From positions 1,426,001 to 1,490,000 of the forward strand of contig NZ_CP129613.1 in the NCBI RefSeq assembly GCF_030486405.1: a DNA stretch of 64,000 nucleotides, given 5' to 3'. This document shows positions 27,763 to 35,947 of this stretch, piece by piece (the stretch's first letter is position 1; each line of letters opens with the position of its first letter). The DNA is from Mycolicibacterium sp. HK-90 (GTDB taxonomy: Bacteria > Actinomycetota > Actinomycetes > Mycobacteriales > Mycobacteriaceae). The notes under the pieces were generated by a model. That model was not told the DNA's origin. It did not search any database and saw only the letters and a list, made by a program, of their open reading frames with translations. The position numbers and the translations under genes are program-made.

Positions 27763-28575
27763 GTGGGCCACTCTCATGTGGTGTCGTCAACACAAGAGAA
27801 GTCGTGGCGTGCCGGACGGTTCTGGTGGGACTGTTCGCAGCCGGACAACAGCGCCCATCCGCTGCGTGCGGTGATCTTCGACCTCGATGCCCTGTCTGAC
27901 CTGGACGTCGACGGGCATCGCGTCGTCTTCAACGCCGCATTCGCCGCGCACGGTCTGCCGATCAACTGGGGCGTCGCCCGCTATCGGCAGCTGCTCGCGC
28001 TGCACGACGAACGTCAGCGGGTCGCCGCCGAGCTGCGCAAGCGGTGCGTGGGGCCGGAGTGCGACGTGCTCACCGAGCTGCTCGCCGACGAGATCTGCAT
28101 GACCAAGGACCTGATGTTCGACGAGATGATCCTCGACGCCGGTCTGGCGCCCCGGGCCGGGCTGGAGGATCTGGTGAACGACGCCTTCCTGGCCGGCCTG
28201 CCGGTCGGCGTGGTCGCTGCCGGTCGCCGGCGCTGGGCCGAACCCCTGGTGCGCCAGCTGGTCGGTGACGGCCTGGTCGAGACCGTCGTCACCACCGATG
28301 ACGTGAGCGCTCCCGGAGCCGAGCTGTACCGACAGGCCCTGGCCGAACTCGGGGTGGCCGGTCACGATGCACTGGCCATGGCCGGCTCGGCCGCCGGTCT
28401 GCGCGCCGCCGACGCCGCCGGCATGGCCGGTGTGCTCATCGATCCCGACGCCGGCGCTTCATCCGCCGCGATCGCGGTGCGGCCCGACTTCGCCGGCCCC
28501 GATGCGCTGCGGTTGCCGGCCTGCCAGCGGCTGCACACTCAGTGGTGGGCGCAGCGCAGCCCAACTGCCGCATAA
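27763..28575 (+). CDS. HAD-superfamily-like protein with degenerate catalytic motifs
   Basis: The 270-residue protein has the layout of a beta-phosphoglucomutase-type HAD phosphatase with cap, and motif I keeps both aspartates (VIFDLDALSDLD). The usual DGT turn is altered, motif II lacks Ser/Thr (GVVAAGRRRW), the motif III lysine is not visible (SAPGAELYRQAL) and the motif IV acidic pair is replaced (LAMAGSAAGLRAADAAG). It may therefore be a non-catalytic binding protein. The start is uncertain: GTG codons at 27763, 27778 and 27781 are all possible. It is divergent from the NarL-type system. Confidence 0.68.
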   Translation: MGHSHVVSSTQEKSWRAGRFWWDCSQPDNSAHPLRAVIFDLDALSDLDVDGHRVVFNAAFAAHGLPINWGVARYRQLLALHDERQRVAAELRKRCVGPECDVLTELLADEICMTKDLMFDEMILDAGLAPRAGLEDLVNDAFLAGLPVGVVAAGRRRWAEPLVRQLVGDGLVETVVTTDDVSAPGAELYRQALAELGVAGHDALAMAGSAAGLRAADAAGMAGVLIDPDAGASSAAIAVRPDFAGPDALRLPACQRLHTQWWAQRSPTAA

Positions 28576-28590
28576 GTCTTCTTGGTCGTC

Positions 28591-28650
28591 CGCGTTCGTA
28601 ACCTGACGGCGGTGAAACGCGCATTCTGGCGCCACCACGTTACGAACGCG
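28591..28650. repeat. 12-bp inverted repeat in convergent intergenic gap, possible bidirectional terminator
   Basis: CGCGTTCGTAAC (28591-28602) and GTTACGAACGCG (28639-28650) are perfect complements separated by 36 bases. They fill most of the 83-base gap between the HAD-like gene and convergent mmsB. No T-run follows the arms, and the long loop is unusual for an intrinsic terminator. It could also be a regulator-binding pair or a trace of a small mobile repeat. Confidence 0.45.
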
Positions 28651-28658
28651 AACCGCGG

Positions 28659-29531
28659 TCAGCCGCGGAGTGTCTCGATCACCGCGCTGAAATCCTCATC
28701 GGCGTGCTCGTTGGCGAACGCGGCGTAGATCTGGGCCGCGTGGGTGCCGAGCGGAGCCGAGGATCCGGTCGACATCACCGCCGCCATCGCCAACCCCAGG
28801 TCCTTGTTCATCAGCGCGGTCGCGAACCCCGGCTTGAAGTCGTTGTTGGCCGGAGACGTCGGAACAGGGCCTGGCACGGGGCAATTCGTGTGGACGGCCC
28901 AGCAGTTTCCGGTCGCGCCGGTGATCACGTCGAACAGCGACTGAGCCGACAGGCCCAGCTTCTCGGCCAGGACGAAAGCCTCGCCGACGGCGATCTGCTG
29001 CACCGCGAGCACCATGTTGTTGCAGAGCTTGGCGGCCTGCCCGGTGCCCGATCCACCGCAGTGGATGATCTTGCCTGCCATGGGGTCGAGCACCGGGCGG
29101 GCGCGTTCGACCGCCTCATCGGTGCCGCCGACCATGAACGCCAGCGTGCCCGCGGTCGCGCCCTTCACGCCGCCGGACACCGGGGCGTCGAGCTGGGCGT
29201 GGCCGTGTTCGGTGGCCTTCGCGTGAATCTCGCGGGCGTCGTCGACCGAAATGGTGGAGGTGTCGATGAACAACGTGCCTTTCGGCGCGACCGGCAGCAC
29301 CTCGGCGTAACACGCTTTGACGATGTTGCCGTTGGGCAGTGACGTGATCACCACGTCGGCACCGGCCACGGCCTCGGCGCCGGTATCGAAAACCTTGGCG
29401 CCGTTGGCTTCAGCGGCTGCCTTCGATGCGGGTACGGGATCGAAGCCGTGCACTGTATGGCCTGCGGAGGCCAGGTTGGCCGCCATCGGCCCGCCCATGT
29501 GTCCCAAGCCGAGGAACGCGATCGTGGTCAC
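28659..29531 (-). CDS. mmsB: 3-hydroxyisobutyrate dehydrogenase
   Basis: MmsB oxidises 3-hydroxyisobutyrate to methylmalonate semialdehyde in valine catabolism, using NAD. The 290-residue protein has the N-terminal Rossmann motif FLGLGHMGGPMAANL, the substrate segment DAPVSGGVKGATAGTL and the catalytic lysine in GTGQAAKLCNNM. It is the third gene of the mmsA-fadE9-mmsB order known in mycobacteria, starting 12 bases after the acyl-CoA dehydrogenase stop. Nothing is missing. Confidence 0.95.
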   Translation of the reverse strand: MTTIAFLGLGHMGGPMAANLASAGHTVHGFDPVPASKAAAEANGAKVFDTGAEAVAGADVVITSLPNGNIVKACYAEVLPVAPKGTLFIDTSTISVDDAREIHAKATEHGHAQLDAPVSGGVKGATAGTLAFMVGGTDEAVERARPVLDPMAGKIIHCGGSGTGQAAKLCNNMVLAVQQIAVGEAFVLAEKLGLSAQSLFDVITGATGNCWAVHTNCPVPGPVPTSPANNDFKPGFATALMNKDLGLAMAAVMSTGSSAPLGTHAAQIYAAFANEHADEDFSAVIETLRG

Positions 29532-29543
29532 GTGTGTCTCTCC

Positions 29544-30713
29544 CTATGCAGAGTTGCGGGCCCGCGCCGATTCAGATCGGCCGATGACCACGCGCATGAT
29601 TTCGTTGGTTCCCTCAAGGATGCGGTGCACCCGCAGATCCCGGACGATTTTCTCCAGACCGTATTCGCGCAGGTAGCCGTAGCCACCGTGCAACTGCAAC
29701 GCCTGATCGGCGACGTCGAAGCAGGTGTCGGTGACATACAGCTTGGCCATCGCGCACAACGTCACCTTGTCGGGGTGATCGGTGTCCAGCGCGGAGGCCG
29801 CCCGCCACAACATGTTTCGCGAGGTCTCCAGACCCGTGGCCATGTCGGCCAGGGCGAACCGGATGGTCGGCTCGTCGAGCAGGACCCCGCCGAACGCCTG
29901 GCGATCGGCGAGGTAGCCCAACGCCTTGTCGTAGGCGGCCTGGGCTCCACCCAGCGAGCAGGCGGCGATGTTGATCCGACCTCCGTTGAGCCCGTTCATG
30001 GCGATGCCGAACCCGGTGCCCTCGGTGCCGCCGAGCAATGCGTCGGCCGGAACCCGGACACCCTCGAAGATCACCTGTGCGGTGGGCTGGGCGTTCCAGC
30101 CCATCTTCTGCTCCTGCGCGCCGAAACTCAGTCCCGGCGCGTCCTTTTCGACCACGAACGCGGAGATGCCCTTGGGGCCGTCAGCTCCGGTACGCGCCAT
30201 CACCACGTACACGTCGGAGCTGCCGGCACCGGAGATGAACTGTTTGACCCCGTCGAGGACGTAATCGCCGCCGTCGCGCACGGCCCGGGTCCGCAGCGCG
30301 GCGGCGTCGGATCCGGCCCCGGGTTCGGTCAGGCAGTAGCTGGCGATGGCGTCCATCGACGCCAGCCTCGGCACCCAGGACTTGCGCTGTTCCTCGGTGC
30401 CGAAGGTGTCCACCATCCAGGCGCACATGTTGTGGATGGACAGGAACGCGGCCAGGGTGGGGTCGGCGGCGGCGAGGGCGGTGAAGATGCGCACCGCATC
30501 CAGACGCCGCAGCCCGCTGCCACCGGCGTCCTCACCGCAGTAGATGGCACCCATGCCGAGTTCGGCCGCCTCGCGCAACACGTCGGTGGGGAAGTGATGG
30601 GTCTCGTCCCACTCCAACGCGTATGGCGCGATGCGCTTTTCGGCGAACGCGGCCGCCGTGTCGATGATGACACGGTCGTCCTCGCTCAGGCTGTACGGGT
30701 CGATCAGATTCAC
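29544..30713 (-). CDS. fadE9: Acyl-CoA dehydrogenase, probable isobutyryl-CoA dehydrogenase
   Basis: The 389-residue flavoprotein oxidises an acyl-CoA, by context isobutyryl-CoA from valine. Family segments are CLTEPGAGSDAAALRTRA, VKQFISGAGSSDVYVVMAR, FGIAMNGLNGGRINIAA and the C-terminal LQLHGGYGYLREYGLEKIVRDLRVHRILEGTNEIMR in short blocks; the catalytic glutamate lies in the EGTNE motif region. It sits between mmsA and mmsB with gaps of 7 and 12 bases, matching the M. tuberculosis fadE9 position. The product would feed electrons to ETF. Confidence 0.93.
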   Translation of the reverse strand: MNLIDPYSLSEDDRVIIDTAAAFAEKRIAPYALEWDETHHFPTDVLREAAELGMGAIYCGEDAGGSGLRRLDAVRIFTALAAADPTLAAFLSIHNMCAWMVDTFGTEEQRKSWVPRLASMDAIASYCLTEPGAGSDAAALRTRAVRDGGDYVLDGVKQFISGAGSSDVYVVMARTGADGPKGISAFVVEKDAPGLSFGAQEQKMGWNAQPTAQVIFEGVRVPADALLGGTEGTGFGIAMNGLNGGRINIAACSLGGAQAAYDKALGYLADRQAFGGVLLDEPTIRFALADMATGLETSRNMLWRAASALDTDHPDKVTLCAMAKLYVTDTCFDVADQALQLHGGYGYLREYGLEKIVRDLRVHRILEGTNEIMRVVIGRSESARARNSA

Positions 30714-30720
30714 CGGCTCG

Positions 30721-32241
30721 CTACTTCATCGTGGGGATGACGAACTCGGCGCCATCCTTGATGCCCGACGGCCACCGCTCGGTGACGGTCTTGGTCTTGG
30801 TGTAGAACAGGATCGAGTGCGGCCCGTGCTGGTTGAGATCGCCGAAACCGGACCGCTTCCAGCCACCGAAGGTGTGGTAGGCCACCGGGACCGGGATCGG
30901 CACGTTGACGCCGACCATGCCGACCTGCACCCGCGAGACGAAGTCGCGCGCGGCATCCCCGTCGCGGGTGAAGATCGCGACACCGTTGCCGTACTCGTGC
31001 TCCGACGGCAGCTTGAGGGCTTCTTCGTAGTCGTGGGCCCGGACGATGCACAGCACCGGACCGAAGATCTCGTCGGTGTAGATCGACATGTCGGTGGTGA
31101 CGTTGTCGAACAGGGTGGGGCCGATGAAGTAGCCGCTCTCCAGGCTGACGTCGCCGAAAGTCAGCTCGTTGCTCGCCCTTTCGCGGCCGTCGACCACGAG
31201 TTCGGCACCGGCCTCGACGCCCTGGCCGATGTAGTCGCGCACCCGCTCGAGGGCCGCGCCGGTGACCAGCGGCCCGTAATCGGCCTTGGGATCGAGGCTG
31301 TGGCCGACCCGCAGCTGGTTGATCCGCTCGACCAGTCGGTTGCGGAGTCGGTTCGCGGTCTCCTCACCGACCGGGACGGCGACGCTGATGGCCATGCAGC
31401 GCTCACCCGCACTGCCGTAACCGGCGCCGATCAGCGCGTCGACCGCCTGGTCGAGATCCGCGTCGGGCATCACGATCATGTGGTTCTTGGCGCCGCCGAA
31501 GCACTGGGCGCGCTTACCGTGCGCGGCCGCCCCGGAGTAGATGTATTGCGCGATGTCGGAGCTGCCGACGAAGCCGACGGCCTTGATCTCCGGGTGCTCC
31601 AGGATCGCGTCGACGGCTTCCTTGTCGCCCTGCACCACCTGGAACACGCCGGCCGGCAGACCGGCCTCGATGAACAGCTCGGCCAGCCGCAGCGGAACCG
31701 AGGGATCACGCTCAGAAGGCTTGAGCACGAACGCATTTCCGCATGCCAGCGCCGGGCCGGCCTTCCACAGCGGGATCATCGCCGGGAAGTTGAACGGCGT
31801 GATGCCCGCGACCACGCCCAGTGGCTGGCGGATCGAGTAGACGTCGATGCCGGTGCCCGCACCCTCGGTGAACTCGCCCTTGAGCAGATGCGGGATGCCG
31901 ACCGAGAACTCGATGACCTCAAGGCCGCGCTGGATGTCGCCCAGTGAGTCGGCGACGGTCTTGCCGTGCTCCAGGGAGAGCATCTCGGCGAGCTCGTCCG
32001 CGTGCTGGTTCACCAGCTCGATGAACTTCATCAGCACCCGGGCGCGGCGCTGCGGGTTGTAGGCGGCCCATTCCTTCTGCGCCTCGGCGGCGCCGGTGAC
32101 GGCCGTGTCGACATCGGCCGCGGAGGCCAGCACCACCTGTGCCTGCACCTCACCGGTGCTGGGGTTGAGTACATCGGCGCTACGGGTCGACCCGGCGGTG
32201 GTGCGCTGGCCGTTGATGAAGTGGGGAATCTGAGTGGTCAT
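30721..32241 (-). CDS. mmsA: Methylmalonate-semialdehyde dehydrogenase (CoA-acylating)
   Basis: MmsA converts methylmalonate semialdehyde to propionyl-CoA. The 506-residue aldehyde dehydrogenase has the NAD-binding segment AVGFVGSSDIAQYIY, the catalytic cysteine in AGERCMAISVAVPVG and the MMSDH-type C-terminus GVNVPIPVPVAYHTFGG. It is the first gene of the valine operon. The 157-base divergent gap before the flavin monooxygenase holds an 18-base near-perfect palindrome about 55 bases upstream of the start, a likely operator. Confidence 0.95.
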   Translation of the reverse strand: MTTQIPHFINGQRTTAGSTRSADVLNPSTGEVQAQVVLASAADVDTAVTGAAEAQKEWAAYNPQRRARVLMKFIELVNQHADELAEMLSLEHGKTVADSLGDIQRGLEVIEFSVGIPHLLKGEFTEGAGTGIDVYSIRQPLGVVAGITPFNFPAMIPLWKAGPALACGNAFVLKPSERDPSVPLRLAELFIEAGLPAGVFQVVQGDKEAVDAILEHPEIKAVGFVGSSDIAQYIYSGAAAHGKRAQCFGGAKNHMIVMPDADLDQAVDALIGAGYGSAGERCMAISVAVPVGEETANRLRNRLVERINQLRVGHSLDPKADYGPLVTGAALERVRDYIGQGVEAGAELVVDGRERASNELTFGDVSLESGYFIGPTLFDNVTTDMSIYTDEIFGPVLCIVRAHDYEEALKLPSEHEYGNGVAIFTRDGDAARDFVSRVQVGMVGVNVPIPVPVAYHTFGGWKRSGFGDLNQHGPHSILFYTKTKTVTERWPSGIKDGAEFVIPTMK

Positions 32242-32295
32242 GGCGTTCCGTCCAAAGAGAGATGCGCGGCGGTATGACTCGGGGCATACCCGAGA

Positions 32296-32313
32296 TACTT
32301 GGATATCCTAGTA
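32296..32313. promoter_or_regulatory. Palindromic operator candidate upstream of mmsA
   Basis: TACTTGGATATCCTAGTA is an 18-base palindrome with a single mismatched symmetric position. It is centred about 63 bases upstream of the mmsA ATG, in the region where its promoter is expected. A second dyad, GGTATG (32271-32276) facing CATACC (32285-32290), lies between it and the gene. A TetR- or GntR-type repressor of the valine operon is the likely user; identity is unknown. Confidence 0.45.
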
Positions 32314-32362
32314 ATTCGGTTCGGGGTTGGCAAGGGGATTTGCGACAATTCGCGGAGGCTCA

Positions 32363-32391
32363 TTTACTTTACGGAACCGTATTGTTATCAT
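32363..32391 (+). promoter_or_regulatory. Promoter of the flavin monooxygenase with internal dyad
   Basis: TTTACT (32363-32368) and TATCAT (32386-32391) are spaced by 17 bases. Only seven bases separate the -10 from the ATG, so transcripts probably begin at or next to the start codon (leaderless). Between the hexamers lies TACGG-AA-CCGTA (32370-32381), a good position for the TetR-type repressor encoded two genes downstream. All elements are seen; binding is inferred. Confidence 0.58.
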
Positions 32392-32398
32392 ATGGGTC

Positions 32399-33904
32399 AT
32401 GACCGATCCCGATGTGGACGTCGTTGTGGTGGGAGCCGGACCGACAGGCCTGACCCTGGCGTGTTCGCTGCGGCTGCACGGGCTTTCGGTGCGAGTCGTC
32501 GATCGTGCGGCCGCCCCGGCCACCACCTCGCGCGCCAACTTTCTGCACGCGCGCGGCTCGGAAGTCCTGGGCCGGATCGGTGCACTCGGGTCCCTGCCGG
32601 ACGAATCGCTACGGGCCATGCGCATCACCAACTACCTGGGCGACCGCCCGGTGATGACGCTGCAGTTCGGCGATCCCGGCATGGGCACGGCCGCGCCTCC
32701 CATGGTGGTGTCGCAGGCCAAGGTCGAGGCGGCGCTACGGGCTCGGCTCGCCCAACTCGGTGTCCGACCGGAATGGGGGCGGGCAGTCGTGGGGGTCCGA
32801 CCGGAGGGCGCCACCGCAGTGGCCGAACTCGGCGACGGTGCCGCGATCCGTGCCCGATGGATCGTCGGGTGCGATGGCTCCTCCAGTGTGACAAGGCAAC
32901 AGGCGGGCATCGCGTTCCCCGGTGTCAAGCTCTCCGAACGTTTCCTGCTGGCCGACGTCCACCTGGACTGGGATGTGGACCGCAGTGGCACGAGCGGCTG
33001 GATCCACCCCGACGGCATCCTGGGCGCCATGCCGATGCCCGATCCTGGCGGTCGCGACGATCTCTGGCGACTGTTCATCTATGACCCGACCCTCGGGCAA
33101 AAGCCCGGCGAGAGTGCGATTCTGCAGCGAGTCGAACAAACCGTGCCGCAGCGGACCGGCCGCGCCGTCACCGTCGGAGCCGCCGAGTGGCTGTCGGTCT
33201 TCACGGTGCACCGCCGGCTGGCGGAGCGGTACCGCAACGGGCGGATTCTGATCGCGGGCGATGCCGCGCACGTCCACGCGCCGTTCGGCGGACAGGGCAT
33301 GTTGACCGGCATCGGTGATGCCGAGAACCTGGCGTTCAAACTCGCCCTCGTGGTCCGAAACCTGGCCTCCGACAAGCTCGTCGACACGTATGAGGCCGAA
33401 CGCAGGCCCCTGGCCACCGAGGTGCTGCGCGGGACCAGCGCGGTCACCCGGATGAACGTGGCCAGCAATCCGATCGGCCGATTCCTGCGGGACCACGTGG
33501 CCACGCGGCTCTTCGGGCTGCCCGTCATCCAACGTTGGACCACCTACACCGCCTCGCAACTGTGGGTGAGCTACCGCAAAGGTCCGCTCGGCGGCCACGG
33601 CCGGAAGCCGCGTCCGGGGGATCGGATCGAAGATCTGCCCTGCACGTGCCCGGACGGCACCGCCACTCGGCTGCACCGCGAGCTCGGCGGCAGATGGGCG
33701 ATGCTGCTGCCCCACGGGACACCCGGCGACATCGAGGCGGTACGGCGCCGGCTCGGCGATTTCGTCGTACCCCTGCACCACGACGGTGCGGAGGCGATGT
33801 TGGTCCGGCCCGACGCCCACCTCGCGTGGCGGGGGAGGTCTGACGATGTCGAGCGCCTCGACCGTTGGCTGGCAACCGCTTTGAACTCCGGGACGGTGCG
33901 GTGA
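32399..33904 (+). CDS. FAD-dependent monooxygenase (aromatic hydroxylase type)
   Basis: This 501-residue flavoprotein belongs to the p-hydroxybenzoate hydroxylase/PheA-TfdB group, which hydroxylates aromatic rings using NAD(P)H and oxygen. It has the FAD motif VVVGAGPTGLTLACSLRLHG, the DG motif region IVGCDGSSSVTRQQAG and the second FAD segment GRILIAGDAAHVHAPFGGQGMLTG. A C-terminal thioredoxin-like region follows. ATG was chosen because it coincides with the predicted transcript start and the FAD motif begins ten residues in. The stop overlaps a TetR gene by four bases. Confidence 0.9.
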   Translation: MTDPDVDVVVVGAGPTGLTLACSLRLHGLSVRVVDRAAAPATTSRANFLHARGSEVLGRIGALGSLPDESLRAMRITNYLGDRPVMTLQFGDPGMGTAAPPMVVSQAKVEAALRARLAQLGVRPEWGRAVVGVRPEGATAVAELGDGAAIRARWIVGCDGSSSVTRQQAGIAFPGVKLSERFLLADVHLDWDVDRSGTSGWIHPDGILGAMPMPDPGGRDDLWRLFIYDPTLGQKPGESAILQRVEQTVPQRTGRAVTVGAAEWLSVFTVHRRLAERYRNGRILIAGDAAHVHAPFGGQGMLTGIGDAENLAFKLALVVRNLASDKLVDTYEAERRPLATEVLRGTSAVTRMNVASNPIGRFLRDHVATRLFGLPVIQRWTTYTASQLWVSYRKGPLGGHGRKPRPGDRIEDLPCTCPDGTATRLHRELGGRWAMLLPHGTPGDIEAVRRRLGDFVVPLHHDGAEAMLVRPDAHLAWRGRSDDVERLDRWLATALNSGTVR

Positions 33905-34500
33905 GCACCCCGGGCCGGGGCCGGCCGCGGGACGTGGCGGCCGACCGGGCCATCTTGCAGGCAGCGCTGGACGCCTTCGTCGAGCACGGTGTGGAAGGTT
34001 CCAGCATCGAGCAGATCGCCAAGCGTGCCGGGGTCGGCAAGCCGACCATCTATCGGCGGTGGTCATCGAAGGAGGACCTGATCGCGGCGGCGATGGAGAC
34101 GCTGATCGCCGAGGAGGCCGGCTGGGCCTCGCCCGAGCAGATCGACGTCGAATCTCCGTATGAGCTCGTGGAGGCGGCAATCGAGAGCGCGGCCGTCACC
34201 ACCACCGCGCCGCACTACCGCGCGCTGCTGGCCCGGGTATTCGGCTCGGCCGTCAGCCACCCCGAGCTCATGGCGGTGTACTGGGATCGGTACATCCTGC
34301 CGCGCCGCAAGCTCGCCGCACGGCTGCTGGAACGCGCACAGGAGTGCGGAACCGTCGCTGACGACGCCGATTTCGACGTGGCCATCGACATGATGGTCGG
34401 TGCGATCACCTACCGGGTGCTGCAACCGAACCCGCCCGACACCGAGGAGATGCGGCGCTATCTCCGCGAGGTCTATCGTCAGGTCGGCTTGCTTCCCTGA
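33901..34500 (+). CDS. TetR-family transcriptional regulator
   Basis: The 199-residue protein has an N-terminal helix-turn-helix (about residues 20-65: GVEGSSIEQIAKRAGVGKPTIYRRW, then SKEDLIAAAME) and a TetR C-terminal ligand domain of the TetR_C_11-like kind. GTG overlaps the monooxygenase stop by four bases, so the pair is co-translated and the regulator probably represses the operon through the dyad in its promoter. Its last 22 bases overlap the end of the convergent GbsR/MarR gene. Confidence 0.88.
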   Translation: MSTPGRGRPRDVAADRAILQAALDAFVEHGVEGSSIEQIAKRAGVGKPTIYRRWSSKEDLIAAAMETLIAEEAGWASPEQIDVESPYELVEAAIESAAVTTTAPHYRALLARVFGSAVSHPELMAVYWDRYILPRRKLAARLLERAQECGTVADDADFDVAIDMMVGAITYRVLQPNPPDTEEMRRYLREVYRQVGLLP

Positions 34501-34955
34501 CCGTTCTGTTGCTGCCAGCGCTCCAACACGGCGGGAATCTCGGCCATCAGGAACGCGTAGAAGTCACGCATCTGGGTGAGCCGGTGATGCGCCGGGCTGC
34601 CGTTCTCGGTAGCCGAGATCCCGGCGTCGGCAGCGGCCTGCATGGCGGCGAGTGTCTCGTTCTGGTTGGTGAACAGAATCGCCCAGGCGTTGTCACGCAG
34701 GCGGAAATGGTCGCGCCGGCTGGCCGGAGCCGGCACACGTTCGGCCAGGCCCACCGCCGTCAGCATCTTGAGCGAGCCTGAGATGGACCCGGCGCTGGCC
34801 TGCAAGGTGCCGGCCAACTCGGCCATCGTGACGCTCGGCTCTTGGCTGAACAGCAGGGTGGCGAGCACTCGGGCGGGCATCCGCTGCATGCCGTGGCTGC
34901 TGAGCACCAGAGCGAGTTGCTCGGCTGCGTGCTGCATATCTGCGCTCTTCGGCAC
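34479..34955 (-). CDS. GbsR/MarR-type winged-helix regulator
   Basis: The 158-residue protein has a winged helix of the GbsR/MarR kind: SVTMAELAGTLQASAGSISGSLKMLTAVGLAERV at about residues 40-72 with wing PAPASRRDHFRLRDNAW. It is divergent from an ABC exporter operon with a 119-base gap and very probably controls it. The gap contains a TTTCTGAAA dyad (34991-34999). Its 3' end overlaps the tetR gene by 22 bases, tail to tail. Confidence 0.85.
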   Translation of the reverse strand: MPKSADMQHAAEQLALVLSSHGMQRMPARVLATLLFSQEPSVTMAELAGTLQASAGSISGSLKMLTAVGLAERVPAPASRRDHFRLRDNAWAILFTNQNETLAAMQAAADAGISATENGSPAHHRLTQMRDFYAFLMAEIPAVLERWQQQNGQGSKPT

Positions 34956-35074
34956 CGTGAAACCTCCTCACCGGGAATGCCCTTCAATTATTTCTGAAAG
35001 TTTAGTACAGTCGTGTCCGGTGTTCCGGGAAGTCTGGTCGGAGATGATTTTTCGTCTGCACGGAAAGGGCACCG

Positions 35075-35947
35075 ATGCGCACAGCAACCGATGTCATCGA
35101 CGTTCGGGGTTTGACGTTCACCTATCCCCGGTCAACCGAACCCGCGGTGCGGGGAATGGAGTTCGCCGTCGGAAACGGGGAGATCTTCGGGTTTCTCGGG
35201 CCCAGTGGCGCCGGGAAATCCACCACCCAGAAGCTGCTCATCGGCCTGTTGCGCGGGCACGGTGGCCAGGCCACGGTGTGGGGGCGTGACCCGGTGGACT
35301 GGGGGCCGGACTACTACCAACGCGTCGGTGTGTCCTTCGAGCTGCCGAACCATTATCACAAGCTCACCGGACTGGAGAACCTCCGATTCTTCGGCTCCCT
35401 CTACGACGGGCCCACTGCCGACCCGATGGAACTCCTGGAGTCGGTCGGCCTGGCCGATGCCGCCAACACCCGGGTTTCCAAGTACTCCAAGGGAATGCAG
35501 ATGCGACTGACGTTCGCGCGGTCGTTGATCAACAACCCTGAACTGCTGTTTCTCGACGAGCCCACCTCGGGGCTCGATCCCGTCACCGCCCGCAAGGTCA
35601 AAGACATCATCCTGGACCTGAAGGCCCGCGGACGCACGGTTTTCCTGACCACCCACGACATGTCGACCGCCGATGAACTGTGTGATCGGGTGGCCTTCGT
35701 CGTCGACGGCACCATCGTCGCGCTCGATTCCCCGGCCGAGCTGAAGATCGCGCGTAGCCAACGCCGGGTGCGCGTGCAGTACCGCACGCCCGATGGCCTG
35801 GCCACGGCGGAGTATGCGATGGACGGCCTGGCCGACGATCCCGAATTCCATGCGGTGCTGCGCGATCGCCATGTCGAAACCATTCACAGTCGCGAAGCCA
35901 GTCTCGACGACGTGTTCGTCGAGGTGACCGGACGGCGGCTGACATGA
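35075..35947 (+). CDS. ABC transporter ATP-binding protein
   Basis: This 290-residue ATPase powers the exporter formed with the two permeases that follow. Walker A is GPSGAGKST, the signature reads YSKGMQMRL in place of LSGGQ, Walker B is LLFLDEPTSGLDP and the switch histidine lies in FLTTHDMST. The DrrA/NatA-like C-terminal extension ends with ASLDDVFVEVTGRRLT. The stop overlaps the next gene by four bases. Drug, lipid or peptide export is possible; nothing identifies the cargo. Confidence 0.9.
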   Translation: MRTATDVIDVRGLTFTYPRSTEPAVRGMEFAVGNGEIFGFLGPSGAGKSTTQKLLIGLLRGHGGQATVWGRDPVDWGPDYYQRVGVSFELPNHYHKLTGLENLRFFGSLYDGPTADPMELLESVGLADAANTRVSKYSKGMQMRLTFARSLINNPELLFLDEPTSGLDPVTARKVKDIILDLKARGRTVFLTTHDMSTADELCDRVAFVVDGTIVALDSPAELKIARSQRRVRVQYRTPDGLATAEYAMDGLADDPEFHAVLRDRHVETIHSREASLDDVFVEVTGRRLT

